In this document: positions 55,615 to 64,000 of the stretch, piece after piece
Layout of the letters: each line of letters starts with the position of its first letter
Numbering within the stretch: position 1 is the stretch's first letter
Assembly (NCBI GenBank): GCA_027422505.1
Contig: JAPQWV010000496.1
Location: forward strand, 398,001-462,000
Direction of reading: 5' to 3'
Source of the DNA: Craterostigma plantagineum
Taxonomy: Eukaryota > Streptophyta > Magnoliopsida > Lamiales > Linderniaceae
Length of the DNA stretch: 64,000 bases
The notes under the pieces: generated by a model
What the model was told of the DNA's origin: nothing
The model's input: the letters and a program-made list of their open reading frames with translations, nothing else
Databases searched by the model: none
Translations under genes and position numbers: made by a program

Positions 55615-57218
55615 TGATAAACGTATTTCGATACGTTTATCGTAGTATTTATTTGGGGTATATAGAGCTTTAGCAATCAATTTATGCATTTATTCGACAT
55701 ATTTACACTCATTTTGATATTGAAGGAGCTTAGGACGAGTTTCGAGCGAAAAGGAGCAAAAACGAGGCAAAACGGAGCAAAAAGGACGAATACTGCCCTC
55801 TGTCACGGCCGTGACAGTCCATGCACGAGGCCGTGACGTCCACCAGAGGAGAACACTGCTTGGTGTCACGGCCGTGACACTTATTGCACCAGGCCGTGAC
55901 CCATAGCAGCAGCAACATTAGAAAATTCATATCTCTTAATCTAGACCTCGGATTGAGAATCCCTTTGGTCAGAATGAAGAATGGCAAGTCCTCTATCTAT
56001 GGTTAAAATTTCAGGTCAATCGGACATCGTTTACCCCTCCATCCGAGAGAAATACGAAACTGCCGCAAAGCTGTTGAGAGGGTCACGGCCGTGACGTGCA
56101 ATGCACGTGGCCGTGACCGACGGCAGAGAGGACCGCTGATGATGGTCACGGCCGTGACGTGCAAATGCAAGTGGCCGTGACCAAGGGCGGAGAGCGACGA
56201 GACCGAGTGGTCGCGGCCGTGACGGCCCATGTCCCAGGCCGTGACCGACACGGGAATCAGTATAAAAAGCCCAAATTCGACCCCGAAAAGGACACAACTC
56301 ACCAGAGATCAAATCCAAACCATCTAGGGACGAATTTAGGACGAAAAGAACATCGAATCACATCCCGAAGCGCAAGAGACGAAGCGACGACGAAATCACG
56401 CCCAATTGATCAGAGAACGAAGATTTATCAAGCAAGCGCCGATAATTCGCCAGTATTCAAGAATCATGAGTCTTCCTTCTCTGTTCTCTAATTCTCTTGT
56501 TGTTCTTTCGTCAATTATGCGTAGCTAAATCCCGTTTGTGTTTGGGATTAGATGAACGCTAGGATTAGTCGTACTTAAGACGTATATTATCGTGATTTTG
56601 TGTTTTGACTATTTATCGTTCTATGAATATGTTTCGTCGCTTTAATATGTCTATGTGTTAAAGTGATCGTGTGGAAAAACGTTTAGGGCGACAGCTAAAC
56701 AACGTTTAGGCCGTTCATAGAAGATAGGATTCGAGTATAGGGCGAAAGCAAATACTCGATCCTCGCCGTTAGTAATTATTGAATTTTAGATCCCCACGAG
56801 CGTTTAGGGCGACAGCAAATTCGCGAGCGGGTAGGAAATTACTGCGATTTAGTCAAGATCACGTAGGAACGATTTTATTGTCTGAGTCGATAACACCTAG
56901 CGGGATTCGAATCCCGAGCACTTCTTTATTATCTGAAGCTTCGTATCAGTTTTAAGCGTGCTTTTTGAATCTCTACTTGATTTAGGAACGATCTGTTAGG
57001 ATAAGTCGTCAACCAAATTGCGTATTTTGTTTAGGCTAAATATCGAGTCGATAGGTCACTACTAGTAATTGATTTATTCCTTGTGTTCGATACTCGTTTA
57101 CTCACTTTACTGCACTACAAACGATAGGTCCACTACCTATCGCACGTCGGTGATAGTAATTAGGTATTCGGTTTAATTATTACTTGTCACTTTTCATTCA
57201 CACACGACGTGTCGATCA
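55615..57218 (+). repeat. 3' LTR of the Gag-only element
   Basis: Nearly identical to 49257-50861, including the GTCACGGCCGTGAC palindrome array (55803-56245). The differences are mostly single substitutions. Confidence 0.95.
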
Positions 57219-57223
57219 ATAGC

Positions 57224-57724
57224 GTACTAAAAAATTGATCGAAATTGGTTTCGCGATGAATTCTTCGATAATCGATGGGTTGAAGACTATATCGAATGGT
57301 GTTTGATTCGTGTATGATTTCACCGCCATAATAGACAACTATTTGAATTTTCTGGACACCATATTGGATATGTATGAAATTTTATGAATTATCAGATCAA
57401 GTTCGAGCGGTTTAAATAAGGGAAATCGTCACGTGTATTAAGGACGGAGTCGCGTGCAATGGCCGCGACGACGCGTCCATTAAGCGCGACGATAACCCAT
57501 TACGCGAACATCGCGTAATGGGCCGTCCCATCAGTTGCTTAGTGGGCTACGTCAACGCGTCGCGTTTATTAAACTCGTCGCCGCGCCCATTGGACTCGAC
57601 GGCATTCAAAGTTGGGCCAAATACGGGCCCAACTGGATTTTTGCGAGATTCAGCCCGTGCCACGTCACCGTTGCGTCTAATAGCCGCGACGATGCTGGTA
57701 ATGGCTGCGTTTCGCTCGATTTAT
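57224..57724 (-). other. Right remainder of PMD-MULE 1
   Basis: Minus-strand start of the transposase fragment (57224-57380), then a GC-rich block with many GCGACG and CGTCGCG copies (57440-57715). The block closes with CGTTTCGCTCGATTTA, homologous to the inner side of the sister element's end. Confidence 0.75.
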
Positions 57725-57885
57725 GTTGCGATCGAACTCAACGATCTCAGTTGCCTCGACAAAGACCTCAATATTTAAGATTGATTAAATTATAATTAAC
57801 ATATTATACTTTATGCTTTAAATTAAAATTACTATTGTAGTTATATTTAATATTGATTAAATTATAATTACCATATTATCTTTAA
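57725..57885. other. Junction sequence between the two PMD-MULEs
   Basis: At 57725-57773 a 49-bp piece (GTTGCGATCGAACTCAACGA and following) repeats 49042-49092 of the transposase fragment. After that comes AT-rich sequence with an internal repeat (GATTAAATTATAATTA twice, 57781 and 57854). Confidence 0.7.
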
Positions 57886-58324
57886 TTATATTTTGGCTTT
57901 TTAATTAAAATAGGGCGATTTGAGCCCATATTCAATAAAATAGGGCAAATGTAGCGGAAATTATTAAAATCGAGAGAAACGCATTTAATAAACGCGTCGT
58001 CGCCCCTACTAGACGCGACGGCTGATGTGGCAAAGAAGCCCTCAGCTGGGCCCGGCTGGGCCCGCGTGTGGCCCGCATCGCGTTTAATGGACGCGACGCT
58101 GTCAATGCACGCGTCGTTGACCCAGACCAACTAAAGCCCACTAAACCCGCTAAACACGGCCACTAAACCCACTAAAGTTATTGGGCCACTTACCGTCGCG
58201 CCTAATGGATGCGTCGTCGCGTCCAATGCCTGCGACGTCGCTCTCAATGCTAGCGGCGGTTTTTCCTATTTAAGCCGTTCAATTCTCGATTATTAATTCA
58301 TAAATTTCATACATATCCAATATT

Positions 58325-58630
58325 GTGTCTAGAAAAATTCAAGTGGTTGTTTATTATGGCGGTGAAATCATACACGAATCAAACACCATACAGTATAGTC
58401 TTCAACCCATTGGTTATCGACGAATTCGCCGCGATACCAATTTCGAACAATTTCTTAGTATGCTTTACGACATGACTTCCGTCGACAACAATGCTTTCTT
58501 TTTAATCGTTCGAGTGGAAAACGAATACTATCAACACTCACGACTGTATCATAATCTCCTACTAATGTCTGGTGATGTCGGTTTCGCTGTTGGTTTATGT
58601 AGCATTTCGTTGTATCTGTGGTTGATGTAG
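58325..58630 (+). pseudogene. MULE transposase N-terminal fragment in PMD-MULE 2
   Basis: Encodes RKIQVVVYYGGEIIHESNTI, then FEQFLSMLYDM and FFLIVRVENEYYQHSRLYHN. It is a sister of the fragment split at 48967-49256/57224-57380. The likely original ATG (present in the sister) is ATT here, and the frame stops after about 100 residues. It resembles the N-terminal region of plant MuDR-like transposases. Confidence 0.55.
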
Positions 58631-58769
58631 TATTTCGTGTTATATGTGTTTAAGTATTTGGAAGTAATATCATCGATTTACGACTAAAAACGTTGCTAGA
58701 AATATAAAAATAGTTTGCAAACAGAACAACCGAATTCCTAATTAGATAAAAAAAATACAGAAAATAAAA

Positions 58770-60932
58770 CTAAGGTATATAATGCCCTCCTGTGCCACAT
58801 CTATGTGGTCGTCTATTCCTGTGAAGATGGCCACGGTCAACAGGAGCTTCGGGTTGCTCAGGGCGACGACGTCGCTGCTGGGGTCGCGGCGGTGACTCTT
58901 GCACAAATGGCTGATACGGTGGCGTCGAATCATCGTCATCATCATCGCCGTAGTCGACACCGTAACCTGTTGGTGTAAAGTAACTATCATCGCCGTACAA
59001 TCCCGTGCGACCCCATGAAGACGACGGGGCAGGAACCTGCGGCGGACCACGTGAAGATGACGGGACACTCATGTGTGCCAGCGGGACATCAGCGAATGGC
59101 ACATGTCTTCGCTGCCGTCTGTCAAAAAAAAGACCCTGCATCTGATGTATGATATCCAATCCTCCTTCCATATCTCCACTTGTTAATATCACCTTGGCCC
59201 TATCGACGTGTTGTGCCTAATGAGTAACAAGTCAACTCTTAAATGACACGTCCAAAATAAAAAAAACAAAAAAGGAAAAATAACTAACCATAACGTCGAT
59301 AAATGCACTATCTCCCATCTGGAATCCTCGGTCCATATGGATCGTCGATGGAGAAATGTAACGACGAGTGACCCTCCGGTACCATGGGAAATAATCTGCA
59401 GTGCACTGCGTACCGCCAACTATCTATATCGCATCGACCAGCCTCTCGTACCGAGACACCCATAAGCCTTCGTACTGCTCGTGGTAGGCCATCCAATCCC
59501 TTCCCGCGACATTACGTGTACTGTGTCGATGAAGATCAATATCAAGACCTCCCGGACGCTGCGGGACGGACTGAACCATCCCGAACTGTCGCAGCACGCG
59601 ATCGGGATAGTGCCACTCAACGATGTTGTAGAAGATGAGTGGACATGAATGACCGAACGCATGCTGGTCGAGAGTCGGCTCTCAACGCCATAATCTTTGG
59701 TGCCTGATCGTCGTAGGCTGCCAGACGAACTGCTCCATCGACATGCTATCGATCGACTCCCGAATCGCACGCAAATTGGAGTGCGTCGATGTCGTATGAT
59801 CGAAAAGCGCATTCCACCTGAATAAACACAAATATTTTAAAAGATCAACTTATAAAAAATAAAATATTTTAAGAAAAAACTATTAAATATATATAATATT
59901 CTAAGAAATAAAAAATAAATATTTTAAGAAAAATATTCTAGCATGACGCAATAAAAGATTCACACCGTCTTACTACCTCGCAGCATGTGGCAGCATGGGC
60001 AACTGAATTCCATCTTCTTCGGTGGGCATCATGTGGACTCGAGGACGGATAATAACGGGCTGCACAGGTAATATATGAATCCATGCCCATACCTACACAA
60101 AATTTAAATTAGTATTTATACACCTCAAGAAAATTCAATTACACAAAAGAACGCACCTGAAGCAACCGCAGAGCTCCACCGATGTTCATCTTCTGACGCT
60201 GGCACGAAGTACATAGCTCTCTGTATAAGAAAGCCAGCACGGCACTGCCCCAACTGTAAGTGTGCACAGCGTCTATGTCTTTGAGCAGCGGGAGTAAAGT
60301 TATGGACGTCGAGCTACCACTGGAGTCGGGGAACAAAACCGATCCCATGAGCAATAGCGCATATGCACGCGCACTGATCGACCTCATAATCTGAGCTCTG
60401 ATCATCGATCTCGTTTGCTTCTAGCCAAGTCTGCAAACTTCCTCAGCGATACCTTCATCCCGGTGTACGCTCCCACAACAGGTCTGTAACCAGTAAGCTC
60501 CTCCAAGTAATCGAGCCACTGATCCTGCGTCCTGTAATGGATAACACCACTGACCGATTGACCATCAACGGGGAGTCCCCACAGCACACCGACGTCCTCA
60601 AGAGTGACGGTGGCCTCACGCACAGGCAAGTGGAACGTGTGCGTCTCCTTCCTCCATATCTGTACGAGGGCTGTGATCAAGTGTGGATCTAACTTCTGAG
60701 ATCCACAACTGTACACGCCGTAGAAGGACATGGTATCCAACCTCTCCAAAATACGACCGTGCAACCGCACCGGTCGTGAAAGCTTACCCCACACGACACT
60801 TTCCAAACCTCTAACGGTCAAAGGCGTGTCGAGGGCACCATCAGAATTGGATAGTACATCGTTACAACGATGACTATCCTGGAATATCAACAGGGAGCGA
60901 TCTATCGGACCATAGTATTCGTACGTATCCAT
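58770..60932 (-). pseudogene. PMD gene in MULE 2, with frameshifts
   Basis: Starts at ATG 60932 (MDTYEYYGPIDRSLLIFQDS) after a leader intron ending TTGAATTTAG. PMD landmarks are WRKETHTFHLPVREATVTLE, VGVLWGLPVDG, YSWGSAVLAFLYRELC (60270-60220) and VWAWIHILPVQPVIIRPRVH (about 60095). Later ones are WNALFDHTTSTHSNLRAIRE, FYNIVEWHYPDRVLRQFGMV and SIDDPYGPRIPDGR. Introns lie at about 60159-60092, 59984-59820 and 59290-59195. The last exon has a poly-Asp stretch and an Arg-rich end (58770-59192). Frame breaks occur at about 60405 (between SKRDR and the following segment) and near 59690. PMD proteins act in nuclear silencing, and this one lies in a transposon. Confidence 0.8.
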
Positions 60933-61644
60933 CCTAAATTCAACATTTACAAGTCAATATCGCCGCAAAATCAGGTATCGAAAAATCAAGCTTAGTCCAG
61001 CTAAAAACCCTAATTTCAAAATAAGGTTTCGAAATTAGGGAAAATTCATAATTCGAATCAATTATCCAAAATTAACGTGTTATATCAATCTAATAAGGAA
61101 CCCACAATATCTAATGCACATATATAACAGCAAGAACACAAATTTAAACTCACAGATTCGACGAAATTTAACGAAACTATCAAAATCATGATTTAAAGAA
61201 ATTAGGAAATTCATACCCAAACGAAGCTTAATCGACGAAGAAGAGCGACAAGGATTAGGTCATGGTGGGTCGTGGTTTCAGATCGCCGGTGGTGGGTGGC
61301 CGGAATCGACGAGAAAATCGGATGAGAAGTGAGGAAGAAGAAGAGCGCGGCGCGGGTTTATTTAACACGTCGTCGCACCCTTTAAACGCCACGTCGCGGC
61401 TATTAGCCGCGGCGCTGAGTTTATTGGGCCGATTGTCGGCCCGAACTATTTTTTTATAATCAGCCAGCGTTAAAGCCCGCATTCAGCCCACACCAAGTTT
61501 GCCACGTCAGCGTCGCGTCTATTAGACGCGGCGACGCGGCTAATAGTTGCGATTTGCCCTATTTTATTAATTTCTTCTCCTTTAACCCTATTTTATTGAA
61601 TATGGGCTCAAATGGCCTATTTTAATTAAAAAGACTTATATTTT

Positions 61645-62021
61645 CATTAATATTAAAATTAAATAATAACTAGATAAATAAAAGGGGTATCATTTTAACA
61701 TAAAGTACTTTTTATATAATAAAATAAATTTCAAATAAAAAGTAAAACATTATTTTAGTGAAAGTAGTGTGTACTCTAAAAGAAAGAATCACACCTTTCA
61801 ACACTATAATAATGCTAAACATAGAGACATAGCACAAAAATAGAGTATCCTTTCGAGATACTCTAAAAATCTTTTCGTTCCTAATTTTTTTCATATTTCG
61901 ACGAACTCAATCGACTATAGATTTGGGTCGAAATTTCCAATTATTAGACTAATCCGGGAAGCATCTACACTATTATATTAAGCCTTAAGGCCGAGTATAA
62001 ACTGCCATAAATTGGTCTACA
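61645..62021. other. AT-rich intergenic sequence
   Basis: No gene or element was recognised. Confidence 0.5.
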
Positions 62022-62031
62022 ATTTAACTTT

Positions 62032-62898
62032 GGGCAAAAACCTAAAATGGTCACCCAATGTTTACTCCATCGACCAATTTAGTCCCCGATATTTTGCGAG
62101 GACCAATTTAGTCCCCGATGTTATTGAATTTGAACCAAATTGGTCCCCGCCGTTAAATAACCGTTAATTTGGATGGAAGTTGACACGTGTCGACATGCGA
62201 TTGGCCAGGCTTAAAAAAATAAATTAAACATTAAAAACGGGGGAAAATTCAAAAAATAGAGTAAAACATTCAAAACAAAAAGATAAAATTACTAGAAAAT
62301 TAAATAAAAATAAAATTTAGAAATAATAAATTAAAATCAAGTAAAAAAGAAAGAGAGAATGATAATATTAAAAATAATAAATTAAACATTAGAAAAGAGA
62401 AAAAAATCCAAAAAAGAAAAATAAAATTCAAACAAGAAAGAATAAGAAAAAATTAAAAAAATAAAAATCCAAAAAAAAAGGAAAACAATTCAAAAATATA
62501 AAAGAAAAAACTAATACATTAATTAAGTAAAAATAAAGAGAGAATTACATTAAATTACAAATAAATTAAATTCAATTAAAAATGAAATGATAATAAAAGT
62601 ATATTAAAATAATAAATTAAAATAGAGAAGTAATACAAAGTAAAAAATAAACAAAAAAAGAGAGAGAAAATGTTAAAACTAAAAAAATAACAAATAAGAA
62701 AAATAAAATAAAAAATATTTATTTATTAAAAACTAGAACTAAGTGAAAAACTAAATAGGATAAACAATGTCCACTAAAAGTTGATGAGAATTCCCGATAT
62801 CGTTTCTGTCCAGTTAACGGAGATGCAATCGCCCCTGTATATTTGTTAAAAAAATTATGAGAACTGGGACGATTATGTCCTCATTTTAGGTTTTGCCC
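62032..62898. mobile_element. Non-autonomous MULE, 867 bp
   Basis: Inverted ends GGGCAAAAACCTAAAATG and (other strand) GGGCAAAACCTAAAATGAGG, flanked by the perfect 10-bp duplication ATTTAACTTT (62022-62031 and 62899-62908). The interior has two ACCAATTTAGTCCCCGAT repeats (about 62075 and 62101). About 500 bases of A-rich, low-complexity sequence follow. No protein is encoded. Confidence 0.9.
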
Positions 62899-62908
62899 AT
62901 TTAACTTT

Positions 62909-63790
62909 ATTAAAGAATCACCCATTACCTTCAAATAAGTATTATTTTACCCTTCTATATTTTTGCTTAAGAATTAAATTAATCTGAGATAATTATGTAT
63001 TATAATACACGCAATTGCGTGTGCAAAACATAACTCAGACTTCAACTATCAGATGTAATTGATTCGAATAAAAAAACTCCACATAAATGTGTCAAGGATT
63101 TAATCACTAGTTAATAAACTACCGACCTTGGATGAGTTACTGTTAAAATCAGTGTACACTTTGAATTTACAAATCTAGGTCACCGACACTGAAGATCTCG
63201 ATAAACACACAGAAATACTCAAAGAAACTTATCTGTGAATCAGAGAAGGTCAAAATGTTGCAGCTAACGATTCGGCCGAAAACGGGGACTATCTGAGCAC
63301 TCAGTCAACAACAAATTCGACCTCGTGCTGCTAATCGAATAAAGGAAAGTATCCTCAGATCAAAGGAGGAAATCAGCTGTGAAATCACGAAAATGCGTAT
63401 GAATCTATGTGGTAAAGAGAACTGAGGGAGAGGATAAGTCGAAAATTAGGGTTCGTGGTTTTTCTGTAGATGATAAAGTAAAGTAAGTGAGATCTGAGGT
63501 TTGTTAGATAGTTTTTTGGGTAATTGCATGATAGTCCCCGGAATATTACAACGGCACCTCGAAACAGTTAGTGCTTATTGTTTTAGCCCATAATAATTCC
63601 ACTTAGATCAAATACGTCCCAGTTATATAGAACTGGGCCGTAATAGACCTTATGGGCCAGATAAACATTTTAGGGCCCAATCATCGTGATGACCCATTTA
63701 AAGGTCCATTTTCTACAGTCCCCCTCACGATGATGGGCCAGAAAATATTTATCATCAAAGAAAAAACCGACTGTGGTTCTATGACTTTTC
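62909..63790. other. Intergenic; possible 5' region of a minus-strand gene
   Basis: On the minus strand, 63500-63240 has the look of a gene leader (AACCCTAATTTTCGAC, CT-rich, then GATTCACAG). No start codon followed by a conserved protein was found. A TACACGCAATTGCGTGTGCA palindrome lies at 63006-63025. Confidence 0.3.
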
Positions 63791-63792
63791 AA

Positions 63793-64000
63793 CCATAGTA
63801 TCTTGGTCCTGGTATTCCACATTTGTCCCTACAAATTTACACAGAAACAATGTTAGTTAACAGTTCAAGAATGAATTGAAGAATTGAAGATGTTAATCAT
63901 AGAGAGTCCATCTCTGTGTTTGTAATGGACTTTTCTGCCATAGTATCTTGGTTCTGGTATTCCACATTTGTCCCTACAAATTTACAAAGAAACAATGTTA
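63793..64000. repeat. Direct repeat at the right edge
   Basis: CCATAGTATCTTGGTYCTGG...ACAATGTTA (about 60 bp) occurs at about 63795 and again at about 63939, a spacing of about 144 bp. The second copy runs into the window end, so a longer array may follow. Confidence 0.85.

Larger units (their letters stand above)
49257..57218 (+). mobile_element. Athila-like Gag-only LTR retrotransposon (TR-GAG type)
   Basis: Two LTRs, 49257-50861 (1,605 bp) and 55615-57218 (1,604 bp), begin TGATAAACGTATT and end CGTGTCGATCA. The target duplication ATAGC is perfect (49252-49256 and 57219-57223). By eye the LTRs differ at about 20 positions (about 1.3%), so the insertion is young. A primer-binding site, one intact Gag-protease frame, and a polypurine tract are present. 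There is no reverse transcriptase, integrase or RNase H. Elements of this plan, non-autonomous but with their own Gag, are known in plants as TR-GAG. Mobility would need enzymes from a related full-length element. Confidence 0.93.
46032..57724. mobile_element. PMD-carrying MULE 1, split by a retrotransposon
   Basis: The left end GACTTTTTAATAAAAATAAA resembles the left end of PMD-MULE 2 (57895). A subterminal block rich in GCGACG/CGTCGCG follows (46120-46290). It carries a PMD gene on plus and a transposase N-terminal fragment on minus. The 7,962-bp retrotransposon at 49257-57218 interrupts the fragment, with target duplication ATAGC. Rejoined, the minus strand at 57224-57380 plus 48967-49256 matches 58320-58600 of PMD-MULE 2 almost base for base. 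The right CGTCGCG block (57440-57715) ends at CTCGATTTA (57724), where the terminal repeat is replaced by unrelated sequence. Confidence 0.75.
57895..61635. mobile_element. PMD-carrying MULE 2, complete ends
   Basis: Inverted ends of about 50 bp: GGCTTTTTAATTAAAATAGG on the left and GTCTTTTTAATTAAAATAGG on the opposite strand at the right, continuing through GAGCCCATATTCAATAAAAT. The 9-bp target duplication TTATATTTT lies at 57886-57894 and 61636-61644. GCGACG/CGTCGCG-rich blocks are at 57985-58260 and 61345-61560. Contents are a transposase N-terminal fragment (plus) and a PMD gene (minus), both reading inward. It is non-autonomous, since no catalytic domain is present. Confidence 0.92.

Overview
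This window looks like transposon-rich nuclear DNA from a flowering plant, most likely a eudicot. The evidence is GT-AG introns of 65 to a few hundred bases, intronless plant genes (a dirigent protein), plant-type Ty1-copia and Athila-like Ty3-gypsy retrotransposons, hAT and Mutator-like (MULE) DNA transposons, and plant mobile domain (PMD) genes. The species cannot be named from sequence alone. There are no bacterial features, no rRNA genes and no CRISPR array. Only three host-type genes were recognised, all on the minus strand: a seven-exon zinc-ribbon gene homologous to C9orf85/DUF2039 (9239-10718), a dirigent protein gene (39443-40048), and a two-exon Pin1-type parvulin that has lost its active-site histidines (41784-42846).

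Layout from the left. Positions 1-1818 hold a copia reverse-transcriptase relic, a 100-bp tandem repeat and a near-perfect 153-bp palindrome. Positions 1827-8807 are a nearly 7-kb MULE with an 8-bp target duplication. Its long inverted ends face inward on a FAR1-type transposase fused to an OTU cysteine protease (plus strand) and on a PMD gene (minus strand). After the C9orf85-like gene come a GC-rich hAT MITE (11010-11531), a T-rich element full of small hairpins, and a duplicated ~1-kb unit, one copy of which carries a 317-bp MITE.

Positions 15635-33169 are a hAT element (ZMYM1/TTF-type transposase, minus strand) whose right 2.1 kb is tandemly duplicated. It is split by a 12.2-kb Ty1-copia element (17271-29507) with LTR-inside-LTR structure. 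A degenerate second copia (about 33690-38242, followed by an extra primer-binding site and leader) precedes the dirigent gene. A third copia (43187-44972) follows the Pin1 gene.

Positions 46032-61635 contain two related MULEs, each carrying a PMD gene and an oppositely oriented transposase N-terminal fragment. The first is split by a young, structurally intact Athila-like retrotransposon (49257-57218) that encodes only Gag-protease (a TR-GAG type). The last 2.4 kb holds an 867-bp non-autonomous MULE and the start of a direct repeat.

The recurring theme is MULEs that carry PMD genes (three in 64 kb) and, in one case, a deubiquitinase-type OTU domain. Their inverted ends act as inward-facing promoters and first exons and carry dense palindromic arrays. 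PMD proteins of the MAIN/MAIL family are known to take part in transposon silencing, so PMD genes inside transposons are of special interest. All three PMD copies here carry frameshifts, so activity of these particular copies is doubtful.
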